From the NCBI GenBank assembly GCA_035772405.1, contig JAYKKM010000428.1, forward strand, positions 7,393,501 through 7,457,500: 64,000 nucleotides of DNA, given 5' to 3'. Each line of letters starts with the position of its first letter. The stretch's first letter is position 1. Of this stretch, positions 8,198-17,676 are shown in pieces. The notes under the pieces are model-generated. The model saw nothing but the letters and a program-made list of their open reading frames with translations, ran no database searches and was not told where the DNA came from. Source of the stretch: Chrysogorgia sp. JL179-B06 (taxonomy: Eukaryota > Cnidaria > Anthozoa > Scleralcyonacea > Chrysogorgiidae). Both the position numbers and the translations under genes were made by a program.

Positions 8198-9436
8198 ATG
8201 AACGTCACGTCAGCAGAGTTGAGCCCTGGTTTTAGACGAGCGACCATGGGTGGCATAAAAGGGGTGAGAACGCAACACGTAATCACGTTGAACCCTAATA
8301 AGGTCAACCCTGGTGAGGAACTTTACGTTAACATACCAAAACTCAAGGTTAGTAGCTGTTTGGTGCCTGGATCGTTGGGTCTAGTGTTCGACTTTAAGAA
8401 CGCAAACGCTAAAAGCTGGTTCTTGAATAATGTTAGCAAGTTGTTGGTTGAGAAGCTTGTTGTAAGACTAGCTGGGGAAACTGTGTACGACAACAATGGG
8501 GAAAATTACACTGGTGTCTATCGCGACCTTTGGGAAAGTGTTACTGCGCGAGACCAAATGATTGACTATGGTATTGGTGGTGAGAACTTGAGAAAGCTAG
8601 TCTCTAAGGATGACAGTGGTGCGACGAGTGGGAACGTTGCTAAAGTTAGTGACGCGTTAATGTTTGGTGTGATTGGAACGAAACAGCGGATTAAGCTCGG
8701 CAAGATCATGAACGACCACGGGTTGTACGCTCCTTTTAGCATGAACAACAACTTGCAGTACGTCATCACACTTCCGAAGGCCACAGACATCATGGTGGCG
8801 CAATCCGGTAGCGCTGTGGGTGGGTACACTCTGGAGAACCTCGAGCTTGAGTATGAGACGATTGATAATCAGGAGCTCGCTGACGAAATAGCGTCGGGCT
8901 ATGCGAGTGGTCGTAGTTTGTCATATGAGCATGTTACATTGATGAAAACCACCGAATGGGATAAAGGTACGACCATTGTGAATGAAAACATTAATCTTCC
9001 AAGAAAAAGCATGAAGGCGATTGTGTTGCTATTCACAAATAAGGTGCGAACAGACAGTGAGGAGTTTCTTTACCCAAATATTGAGAATATTAGAGTCACA
9101 ATTGAAGGTGTGCCAAATAGCGTGTACTCACAGGGTATTCCAAAGTCGAAGTTCTATGCAGAAGCGAAACGATTGTTTGGGTTGGGTGAAGAACACGCTC
9201 AGTTCATGACCATACAGAAGTTCTATAAAGATGGCTTTGCGTTAGTCATCGACTTGAGGAGCGTCCAAGATAATCGCAATGTCGCCACTGGCAAGAACAT
9301 TGTGAACACACAATCTGGCGTGCTTCTTGAGATCACTAAGAAAGCGACGACTGCGAATGTCATGTGCAGGGTGTTTGTGATAAGTGATGGGTTGGTCAAC
9401 TTCATGAACAATGGGCTGCAATCAATCCAGTATTAA
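8198..9436 (+). CDS. MCP: double jelly-roll major capsid protein (hexon-like)
   Basis: A 412-aa beta-rich protein of the size expected for Polinton major capsid proteins. Recognisable features are the N-terminal strand region (YVNIPKLKVSSCLVPGSLGL), LENLELEYETI closing the first jelly roll, and FLYPNIENIRVTIEGVPNSVY in the second. It is immediately upstream of the packaging ATPase, the conserved Polinton neighbour. Trimers would form the hexagonal capsid lattice. The ATG at 8198 follows a short spacer containing a repeated TCTCAGCTTCGA. No frameshift or stop is present. Confidence 0.82.
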   Translation: MNVTSAELSPGFRRATMGGIKGVRTQHVITLNPNKVNPGEELYVNIPKLKVSSCLVPGSLGLVFDFKNANAKSWFLNNVSKLLVEKLVVRLAGETVYDNNGENYTGVYRDLWESVTARDQMIDYGIGGENLRKLVSKDDSGATSGNVAKVSDALMFGVIGTKQRIKLGKIMNDHGLYAPFSMNNNLQYVITLPKATDIMVAQSGSAVGGYTLENLELEYETIDNQELADEIASGYASGRSLSYEHVTLMKTTEWDKGTTIVNENINLPRKSMKAIVLLFTNKVRTDSEEFLYPNIENIRVTIEGVPNSVYSQGIPKSKFYAEAKRLFGLGEEHAQFMTIQKFYKDGFALVIDLRSVQDNRNVATGKNIVNTQSGVLLEITKKATTANVMCRVFVISDGLVNFMNNGLQSIQY

Positions 9437-9451
9437 ATCAAACGTGAGTTA

Positions 9452-10051
9452 ATGGAGACTCCGTTTAATATGCTAATTGTTGGTATGACAGCTTGTGGTA
9501 AGACGCATTATTTGTTGGAAACATTGGAATCTGAGTATTGTAGCAAATTTGACTACATTGTGTTGATTTGTCCCACTTTCGAGTGGAATAAAGCGTATCA
9601 AGATTGGAAATATGTGCGCGACCCTGACGTGCTAGCGATAGACTGCACACAGGACAGTGTCGACGCTGTTCTCAAGTGTGTAACAAATGTTTTTAAAGGC
9701 ACTAACACTCTGATCGTGTTGGATGACTGTGCGAGCTCTCAAGATGTTAAGAATAGGACTAGTCAATTGGTCAACTTAGCTTTTAGTGCGCGACATTTTA
9801 TGTTGAGCGTTATTGTCATCACACAACAACTGACGTCGATCGCAAAACCGTACAGAGAAAATATTAGTAAGCTCGTTTGCTTCTACTGCCCGAGTAGGAG
9901 TGATATGAAGGTCGTTATCGACGATTACCTTGGAAACATTAGCAGAGAAAAATCGTCGGCGATTGCGACTGCATTAAAAAATAATAAGTACGCTAGACTA
10001 GAGATCTCGCTGCGCTATCCATACAGTCACGAAGTTGTTATTCCGCAATAA
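9452..10051 (+). CDS. ATP: FtsK/HerA-type DNA packaging ATPase (A32-like)
   Basis: A 199-aa ATPase with Walker A GMTACGKTH at residues 11-19, Walker B LIVLDD at 87-92, and the arginine-finger/sensor region VIVITQQLTSIAKPYREN at about 120-137. This is the A32-like genome-packaging ATPase of Polintons and related DNA viruses, driving element DNA into the capsid. It is intact here; the homologue in element 2 (49995-50393) has lost everything before Walker B. Confidence 0.92.
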   Translation: METPFNMLIVGMTACGKTHYLLETLESEYCSKFDYIVLICPTFEWNKAYQDWKYVRDPDVLAIDCTQDSVDAVLKCVTNVFKGTNTLIVLDDCASSQDVKNRTSQLVNLAFSARHFMLSVIVITQQLTSIAKPYRENISKLVCFYCPSRSDMKVVIDDYLGNISREKSSAIATALKNNKYARLEISLRYPYSHEVVIPQ

Positions 10052-10075
10052 AATATAGGTATAAGTAATAGCGCG

Positions 10076-10570
10076 ATGGTAAAACGCAAAAGTGAAGAAA
10101 ATCCTACGATTGAGGAATTAGTCGAGGACACTGAAGCCGCTAGTACTTCGACTGTGGAAGACAACATTGACGTTAGGAGATCCGAACTTATTAGACTGTC
10201 TGGTGACGGTGTGGTGAGTCAGTCCGAAGCGTACATTAAAAAAGCGTCCGCAAAAGTTATTGATAAGATATGGCGCCAATACGAGTTGAAGAGAATGGAG
10301 ATCGCAAACGCCTTTCTCACCGACTTGTTAATCAGCAAATTCGCTAGCTTACTAAACGGGTTGAACGCTATTGAAAATCCCGACGAACTAAATGACGAAC
10401 TACAAAAAGACCCGCTATTAAAGAAAGACGTTGAGAGCATTGTCGCGATTGTGACACCGTACGTGCCTTTCTTGGGCTTGTTGTCGGGAGGAATCACAAC
10501 GTCAAAATATGTGTACGACCACCATTTCAGAAGTTCGACAAACACTGAAAATAGTGAGCGGGTGGACTAA
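10076..10570 (+). CDS. conserved Polinton protein, 164 aa, unknown
   Basis: The last gene before the terminus, 24 bp after the ATPase. It has an acidic N-terminal tail with a basic start (MVKRKSEE), then a helical core (EAYIKKASAKVIDKIWRQYELKRMEIANAFLTDLLISKFA) and a C-terminal hydrophobic stretch (VPFLGLLSGGITTSKYVYDH). A clear homologue occupies the same place in element 2 (50380-50928), so it is a conserved gene. Position next to the ATPase suggests a packaging or core role; no domain was recognised. Confidence 0.75.
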   Translation: MVKRKSEENPTIEELVEDTEAASTSTVEDNIDVRRSELIRLSGDGVVSQSEAYIKKASAKVIDKIWRQYELKRMEIANAFLTDLLISKFASLLNGLNAIENPDELNDELQKDPLLKKDVESIVAIVTPYVPFLGLLSGGITTSKYVYDHHFRSSTNTENSERVD

Positions 10571-11266
10571 TTTGCATGCTAGCAGGTGGCTTCATAACAA
10601 CCGCGCGAGTCCATTCACACAACAGTTTTTTATTCACGATATTTATAGTGTACGATTTAACGAGTGCGCTCAAAGTTAGACAGTCTTAGCATAGCGGTCC
10701 CTCTTCAAACACTGCGATTCTTCTCTCATAGTCAGCGCGACAGCAGGTGGTTGTACGTGGTGTGTTGCTAACAACAACATTCCATTGCGAATAGCAACCA
10801 CAACTTTTTGAAAAAAATATTTAAAAATGAAAATATTTTTTAAAAGTGAAAACATTTTTTAAAAGTGAAAATATTTTTTAAAAAAATCGTAGTTGCTATT
10901 CGTAATGGAATGTTGTTGTTAGCAACATCGACAGGTGACCTCGATTCGTATAGCAGGTACAGCACTCGCATGTGAAATCTATTTAACACTAGACTCTAGT
11001 GGCTTTCTCGTTGAAATTTATTAAACATCGTCACTAGAATCAAAATCTAGTGGCTTTTTTTCGCGCGTGAATTGAAACAATGGTAGAGCGCGTCAGTCAT
11101 AGCTTGTCAAACACAAATGTGAAAATGACGACATAAAACTTTCTCTAAATTTGACGAAATGTGTCGTGTTTCGTCAAAATAGTGATTTGGTGTTGTCTCG
11201 CGTGTGTTTGGCATCAATTTAGTAGAAAACGTGGGAGGGGTGTTTAGATTGACTAACGATCGCTGT
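10571..11266. other. non-coding terminal region of element 1
   Basis: No ORF. It contains the hairpin at 10764-10926, and around 10990-11060 two short CTAGTG-type inverted motifs (actagactctagtg; cactagaatcaaaatctagtg). Confidence 0.5.
10764..10926. repeat. long hairpin with AT-rich loop
   Basis: The 35-bp arms at 10764-10798 and 10892-10926 are inverted copies with one mismatch. The loop holds three tandem copies of a roughly 22-bp AT-rich unit (AAAAGTGAAAATATTTTTT type). Possible roles are a transcription terminator or a replication or packaging signal. Confidence 0.8.
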
Positions 11267-11435
11267 AGTAGTATAGCAAGTAGGGCTGTGGGCTTATTCG
11301 ACCTCAACCGTGAATATAAATACCAAAACATCACCAAATTTGTCGAGTCGTGACTTGGCCAAATTTGGTGATGTTTTGGTATTTATATTCACGGTTGAGG
11401 TCGATTGAGCTCGCAGCCCTACTTGCTATACTACT
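11267..11435. repeat. palindromic (foldback) right terminus of element 1
   Basis: About 75-bp arms starting AGTAGTATAGCAAGTAGGGCT face each other around a roughly 17-bp spacer, so the end can fold into a hairpin. The outer edge at 11435 is the element boundary by analogy with element 2. The 6 bp just outside are TTTCTG; the matching left copy would be outside the window. Confidence 0.85.
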
Positions 11436-11441
11436 TTTCTG

Positions 11442-11952
11442 GCCTGTTCTTTTCGAAATCGGTTCAGAAAAACATGTTTGGTGCGAAATACATGTCTTAC
11501 TTGAGCAAGAGAAAATCCATTTCGCTCCTGAACCTTGTCTCGAATTCATTTTTAGTGGAAGCTGGCACTCCTTACACACTGCAGAGTTTTCTAGCATTAA
11601 CTCCAAACATTCTGGACTAACAATATAATTGCCAACGGGTGGTTTGATAACAAGCATAACTTTCATCCTCATTTTCACTTGAGTTAAAATCCGAATCAAA
11701 ATCATCTGACTGACCAGTAATGCCGCTTTTCGCTTCTGTAAACTTTCCATACTTGTCTTCAGTTTCTGCTCGCTTCTAGAAGACCTTTCGGAACGTTTAT
11801 CGCTGTTCGCAATCACGTCTGGCCATTGTCATGTGTCTCTTGTTCAAAGTATGAACCCTTGTCGCTGGCAAATAAATGTTCCTTTTTTTCATCCTGGCCC
11901 GTTTTTTACGACTACCACAGAATGGATTTTTATTCCGTTTACTGTCAGACAT
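11442..11952 (-). pseudogene. Mutator-like transposase-family gene fragment
   Basis: Minus-strand coding, probably from the ATG at 11952 (basic KRNKNPFCGSRKKRARMKKR) through a frameshift near 11815. It then runs into a segment like the Mutator-type domain of invertebrate transposases (PPVGNYIVSPECLELMLEN, CKECQLPLKM, FSCSSKTC). The frame runs straight into the Polinton terminus at 11435, so element 1 probably inserted here; the remainder would lie left of the element. The family assignment is from memory of the motif pattern. Confidence 0.4.
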
Positions 11953-12802
11953 AGAGCAACTTGAAGTTGTGTTTATTTTTCCAGAAACTCGATTATGTTG
12001 CACTATTTCCATTTTCAATTGGCCCACAACATTTTAAAAAGCCTTCCGCGGAAATTCGGTCACCTATATATGGAGTAGTTTCATCAGGTTTACCCTGCTT
12101 GTGACGTCACCAATTTCCTAGTTAATTAGGTCAAATATTACAACAAGATGGCGGATTGTAGACTGTCTTTTGTCATAATTATCTGAAATATTTCAAAAAC
12201 CAAGAAAGATACAGAAGAATTGTAAAAGGTCTTCTTATACCATTTTACGAGTTCTTTCAATATGAGACAAAGTTAATTTATATTGCCATACGCTTTAACA
12301 AAAGGTGTTAAAGTGTCTTAATCGACTGCCTGTTTACTTCAAAGCTAATATTTCGCTTACTATAGCTCAGAGCTTTACAAAGTTTACGAAGAATATGTTC
12401 TTGCTGGTCGTGTAAATAAATCTGTGTGAAAAGCTATAAAAAAGCTACAAGCGTCGGCGACATGTATCTAGTGGATACTATCTTTAATACGGGGATTCTG
12501 GCTAGCAACTTCAATGTTATTCAGTTTCATATTCCAGGTAGTGGCGCTTTTAACTTTATTTCATGTACATGTATTCATATTGTAATTCACAGATAATACA
12601 ACATCTTTATATTGATTCGATCTATTTACGCAATAGCTTTCAAACAGTCAGCTCAAGGTCGAAGGTCATGTTTCCAGATATTGGAGGTCTGACTCTGATT
12701 GGTCAACAATTGGAAACGAATTTGCTGCTCGGGTAAGCAGCCGGTAGTTGAGGGGAGTGAGAACGAACTCGAACTGACGGCTGCGAAGGAGACTACAAAC
12801 AC
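11953..12802. other. no gene recognised
   Basis: AT-rich unique-looking sequence with stops in all frames; no repeat or RNA gene identified. Confidence 0.4.
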
Positions 12803-12899
12803 CCGGGATGTTGCGAGACTTTCGAAAAGCGTAAAAATACACAAGCCGATATAATAGGCGAGTGTCCTTTAGCTTTTCGAAAGACGAGCAACATCCCTA
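12803..12899. repeat. short foldback (MITE-like)
   Basis: The arm gggatgttgcgagactttcg at about 12804 is inverted at 12871-12898. The whole can form a hairpin with an approximately 40-bp loop. Confidence 0.7.
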
Positions 12900-12983
12900 G
12901 CCAAGTGTTTGGATCACAGTATATTGCACGGAAAACCATTGGTATTTATTTTATAAAATAACCACCGAAACGTTCGTTATGTA

Positions 12984-13128
12984 ATATATCATACACGAGA
13001 AGGCGTTTATTATCTGATTTGAAACACTGAGAAGCGTGTTGAAAAACGAGGCAATAGCCAAGTTTTTTAACCAACTTCGAGGTTTTTCCAAATCAGATAA
13101 TAAACTCCTTTCGAGTGTATGATATAGA
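12984..13128. repeat. short foldback (MITE-like)
   Basis: Arms of about 37 bp (atatcatacacgagaaggcg and onward; inverted at 13088-13127). Confidence 0.7.
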
Positions 13129-13238
13129 TTCTCAAACTAACCAGTATTTTAAGAGAAATTTGAGCAAAAAGTTGGCCGAATTTATGGACGTTTACCACAT
13201 TTACAAACAACGTGATGATTTTCCTTCGTGTTTTCCTC

Positions 13239-13323
13239 ATGAATTATTAATGAGTTTGAGAATATAGAATTCTGCACGGAAACATTTGGTATTTCATTAA
13301 TATCAAACTCATTAATAATTCAT
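13239..13323. repeat. short inverted repeat
   Basis: Arms of about 22 bp around tcaaactcattaataattca, separated by about 40 bp. Confidence 0.6.
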
Positions 13324-13514
13324 ATAGATAAAACAAAGGAATCAGTACTACTCAAGAAGGAGGTTTAGATATGCGAGGAAGAACTTTGAGAATGTTGCGT
13401 GAGATAATCAGCGAGCGCTATTTTTCATACACGCCGCTATCGTATACAACATAGTTTGAGACGCCTATGTGTATATATATACATATACATATACGAGGCA
13501 GACGCGTTTTCTTA

Positions 13515-14703
13515 AGGCCCGTTCACACCGGCGATTTTTGCTGCGATTTGATTGCAATTTTAGCTGCGACTTTTATCGCACTCGCACTGCGATTTCCCGG
13601 CAAACCGCGCGTGTGAACAGCCGGCGATTTCGCTGCAATTTGTTGGTTTAAAATCGCAGCAAGTCGCCGTGGTTTCGAGTTTGCTCGAATTTCGCTGCAA
13701 TTTCTCTGCGATCTTAGGGATGGACCATTAGATTTTTGAGGGGGGGGTTGGGCAAATATCAAAAAAAAATTGGAGCAGAACTTTAACCAAGGAAAAAAAT
13801 ATCTTGCACAAGAAAACTACAGGGAAAAAATTCGTGCAAAGCGCCATGGTTTTAGAACTATACGTGGTATTTTATACGTTTTTATGAAGATTGTAGGATT
13901 TTATATCAAATCTGATATGAAACAAGGCTTCATATAAAATAGGGATACCTGTTTAATCAAAAACACGAACACGAAAACAAATCATATCACACATTGATAT
14001 ACTTCATGTTATACAGATTATAGTGAGCAGTTACAACACCACCAGGCTTCATGCTATCAAGTTGCTTCTACGTCAGATCAGACTTGTTATAAAGAATGAT
14101 AAGTATATGTTAAAATAATTTTCCGAGCCAATGCCTCCGAGCGCCTTTCCGATCATAAGCCCAAGGCGAGGGTACTAATCCAGCACGGCTATTTACACCG
14201 GCGAAAAGCAAAGCTAGGAAAGGGATATTTAAACCGCTCATGTTACGCCCACGAATATATAGGATTGTGGTTATTAAGATTAGTATTAGGCATTGATTTC
14301 GTGAGCACCTTGTAACATATAAGGTCAACCTAGAAAAACTATAAAATTAATGATACTATGTCATATATTCGAAGAAAAAAATATCCTGCAAGCGAATCAT
14401 GGCGAAAAAAAAATCCTGCACATCTTCGCCCGACAAAAAAAAATATCATGCACGAAAAAATTTCCCAAAAATTGCCCCCTCAAAAATCTTATGTGAAAAA
14501 GCACCAAAATACGCTAGAGCAGACCCCTCGCACACAGAGGCTGATTTCGCGCGCAAACATGGCGGCCGCAGAATCTAGGCACTCCAAGAGTAAGAAAGAG
14601 TAAGAAATTTTTTTTTTCAAACGTGCGGTTTGAAATCGCAGCTAAAAGTCGCAGCTAAAATCGCAATCAAATCGCAGCAAAAATCGCCCGTGTGAACGAG
14701 CCT
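13515..14703. mobile_element. non-autonomous DNA transposon, TTA target duplication
   Basis: The ends are inverted repeats of about 75 bp beginning AGGCCCGTTCACAC and ending GTGTGAACGAGCCT, rich in 'cgcagctaaaatcgca' motifs. TTA flanks both sides (13512-13514, 14704-14706), fitting the 3-bp TWA duplication of PIF/Harbinger elements. A second inverted pair inside (about 13729-13755 and 14477-14499) suggests a nested element. No transposase is seen; a short ORF at 14358-14603 is low-complexity. Confidence 0.65.
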
Positions 14704-15109
14704 TTAAACATTTTGGGCAATGCCTTTTAGCTTTATTAGTTACTATATTTTGCTCCACATATATATTGCTAATTATTATGGCAAGTACCAGGGTAACATA
14801 TTTGATTTCAAGAGTATATTTATTTCAAAGAAATGACAGACGTTTACATCTAACATACAATTTGATAATTAAGTAATTCACGTGTCAAGAAACATTTAAC
14901 ACACGGTAACGGAAGGTATATCTGAAAAGTATGAAAAGTTCTGCTTGGTCGATTTACGTATACGCCGTGTAAATTTCAACCTATAAAACAAAAATTGGGT
15001 CATAATAGTCGTATAAAGCTTGATAAAACAACACGAAAAATGCCTAAAACTAACAGGAGTGCATGTCCATATTATAATAAAAACAATAATATACCATTCA
15101 CTCTCGTCG

Positions 15110-15300
15110 AAGATTTAACAATTACACAACGAGCCCGAGTTGTCTATTTGTTGAGCAGATAGTGAACGATGGCGAAGCCCGAGTTGACTATCTGCTCTTA
15201 GTAGAAACTGACCATGGTCTATTACAAATGCGGCATTCTGATTGGCTACTCAACCGTTGTCTATTCGTGATAGACAACGTTTGGGAAACGCGCTCAAAAC
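15110..15300. repeat. GAGTTGTCTAT-type inverted motifs
   Basis: Repeats such as cccgagttgtctat and cgaagcccgagttgactat, followed by a tattacaaatgcggcattct block that recurs at 15537-15600. The preceding 14704-15109 shows nothing recognisable. Confidence 0.5.
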
Positions 15301-15301
15301 A

Positions 15302-15370
15302 ATGGCAGAAAACTCTCGTTTTGGGGAGGTTTCGGATGAGTTTTTGGATAATTTTTTTGAGAGTGCATGA
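15302..15370 (+). pseudogene. short duplicate of the Crypton-type N-terminal exon
   Basis: A 22-aa frame (ATG at 15302, TGA at 15368) encodes the NSRFGEVSDEFLDNFFES segment, a diverged copy of the start of the recombinase at 15626. The upstream sequence is duplicated with it. Confidence 0.45.
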
Positions 15371-15404
15371 TTTGTAATAGTCCACTAATTTGTTTCTACT
15401 AAAA

Positions 15405-15514
15405 CAATTAGACAACTCGTCCTCGTTGTCTATGAGCGAATAGTCAACTCAGGCTTCGCCTTCGTTGACTATTCGCTCATAGACAACTCGGACTCGTTGT
15501 CTAATTGTTAATTA
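15405..15514. repeat. near-perfect palindrome, copy 1
   Basis: The unit reads outward from a central ggcttcgcc, with arms built of gagcgaatagtcaactc and tagacaactcg. A nearly identical copy is at 16541-16655. Confidence 0.8.
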
Positions 15515-15625
15515 GTATACACCCAACCATTGTCTATTACAAATGCTGCATTCTGATTGGCTACTCAACCGTTGTCTATTCGTGATAGACTACGTTTGGG
15601 AAAAATGAAAACAAACCCGAAAAAT

Positions 15626-16240
15626 ATGGCAGTAAACTCTCGTTTTGCAGACGTTTCCGAGGAATTTTTTGAGAGTTTGATAGAAAATTCTATCGCTGAG
15701 AAAACTAAAACGGCCACAAAATATGGCATGAAGATTTTAATGGTAAGGTACGAAATATAAACTGTTTTTACTTGCCGCTCACGAGTGGTTAAATAACACA
15801 GCTTATTCGTCAGTTTGCACTAGAAAAACTCTCTAGAAAAACGTCTGTCACAGTTTTGTCCGACCACGACATAGAGGCTAGGCACACCAAGGCTGTCACT
15901 GGTCACAAATCTGATCTCTCCATTCAGTCGTACGTACAGCTCGAGAGCTTCTTTCCAGCAGAAGGGAAACATGTCGAATATTCTAAGTCGCTCCGTCTCG
16001 GGCGAGAGCAATCCTTTCATTCAGTCTAGTCGCTGCAGCTCTACTTACAGCAAACCAGACCTTATGCAATCATCACCCCCAACGTCTTCGGCACTTGAAA
16101 CAATTGATCAGGCTAACTCTGATGCCCAGCTTCGCGTCGAAAACCAACCACAAATACCTAGATGCAAGCTCCACAATCGTTCAATTTCCATGGCTGCACA
16201 GTGTCAATCTTTAAGAACAAATACTGGTGTAGTTGTCTGA
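15626..16240 (+). pseudogene. truncated Crypton-type tyrosine recombinase
   Basis: Exon 1 (15626-15742, 39 codons) encodes NSRFADVSEEFFESLIEN, then KTKTATKYGMKIL, and ends at a donor ATG|GTAAGG. This matches the N-terminus of Crypton/DUF3504 proteins. After a 71-bp gap ending in TCAG, sequence from 15814 encodes the end of the catalytic domain ([19 protein letters not shown], then DLSIQSY). The central domain and the R and HxR catalytic residues are missing, and a frameshift near 15945 moves the tail ([11 protein letters not shown]) to another frame. Non-functional fragment. Confidence 0.55.
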
Positions 16241-16540
16241 CTGGTGTCAGGCATGATTGTTTCCACTTTCCAGTTGAACTGTTTGTTCCCTTGGTAGTCG
16301 TTTCTTTGATAACAGATTTTAAGAAGAAATTCTTTCTTACGAATGTTTTATGGACATTTTAACACCAAACGGTTTGCTTTTGACACTGACTGACGTCTGA
16401 CATGTAAACACATGTCATGTGATGTCGCGTGAGTTCGCGCGTGCGTATAAATTAAAATTGAATGAAATTATTTTAAAAATTGCACGGTGTATGGATTATT
16501 TTCTCGAAATTAATATATCTAGGTACAGGGTGTATACTAA

Positions 16541-16655
16541 TTAACAATTAGACAACTCGTCCTCGTTGTCTATGAGCGAATAGTCAACTCAGGCTTCGCC
16601 TTCGTTGACTATTCGCTCATAGACAACTCGGACTCGTTGTCTAATTGTTAAATAG
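16541..16655. repeat. near-perfect palindrome, copy 2
   Basis: Same unit as 15405-15514; together they bracket the Crypton-type fragment. Confidence 0.8.
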
Positions 16656-17600
16656 ACAACGAGGGTGAGTTGTCTAATTGTTTTAGTATCAACCATAAAC
16701 AACCTTTCTTTAACGTAAAAAAGTTTTATCAAAATTGTTCCATGATTTTCATATAGTTTCACCTTTTTGTTTGTAGAAGTCTCCCCATTCAAAATGTAGA
16801 GTAGCTCAATGGCACATGATAAACAATCGCTCAAAAAAACGAGATTGTAATTACTTTGCTTCAAATTTGGTGTATAGATATACTCCATAGGCATAAGCGA
16901 ATTCATTTTCTTATTCGAAAATGTCAAACTGAATAATTTACCATTACTTTCGGGCCAATGTTTTCATGATTTCATCACGCGTATATACATTTTAGCGAAC
17001 GCCATATTTGGCCTAGATTTCAGGTTTTGCTTGCAGCGTGAATATGTCGTGGCTTCTGATTGGTCAGGATATAAATATTCCAGTTATAAGAAGGTTTGTG
17101 ATTGGATAACGCCACTAGTGGTCTATCACCAATAGACCAGTAGCAGCTCAGCCAATCAGAATACCGAATTTGTAATAGACTATTGGTGATAGACGGTGAG
17201 TATAGCGTTACCCAATCACAAACCTTCTTATGTTGGAATATTCCTATCCTGACCGGCCAAACCTGGAATCTAGTCCAAACATGGCGTCCGCTAAAATTTA
17301 AATACGAGTGATGAAATCATGAAAACATTGGCCCGAAAGTAATGGAAAATTGTTCGGTTTGACATTTTCGAATAAGAAAATGAATTCGCTTATGCCTATG
17401 GAGTATATCTATACCAAATGTGAAGCAAAGTAATTACAATCTCGTTTTTTGTGAGCGATTGTTTATCCCGCATGTGTCATCGAGCAACTCTACATTTTGA
17501 ATGGGGAGACTTCTACAAACAAAAAGGTAAAACTATCTTAAAATTTGGAACAATGTTAGAAAGGTTGTTTATGGTTGATACTAAAACAATTAGACAACTC
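16656..17600. repeat. about 0.9-kb foldback element
   Basis: The left half (from ttttagtatcaaccataaac at 16681) is repeated inverted up to 17590, centred near 17135. Each arm carries a TCTGATTGG or CCAATCAGA CCAAT-type box. ORFs inside are mirror copies of each other and are not considered genes. Confidence 0.8.
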
Positions 17601-17676
17601 GCCTTTCCAATAAAAGTAGCGCCCGTATGTTTCATTGACATTATTCAGATTTCATGGCCTCTTAACATTGACGTTA

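Larger units (their letters stand above)
1..11435. mobile_element. Polinton/Maverick element 1 (right part; left end outside window)
   Basis: The diagnostic Polinton set is present in one block: chromodomain integrase, FtsK/HerA-type packaging ATPase, double-jelly-roll capsid protein and penton-like protein. Gene order from the BRO protein rightwards matches element 2 at 41881-51354 where that element is not deleted. The right end is placed at 11435 because the sequence ends in the inverted form of AGTAGTATAG, the same ten bases that begin element 2. The polymerase B half would lie left of base 1. All visible ORFs are open, so this copy could be young. No adenain-like protease was recognised. 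Confidence 0.9.

Noticed and set aside
15820..16020. 66-codon minus-strand ORF
   Set aside because: Antisense to the Crypton-type C-terminal segment, which has clear motifs on the plus strand.
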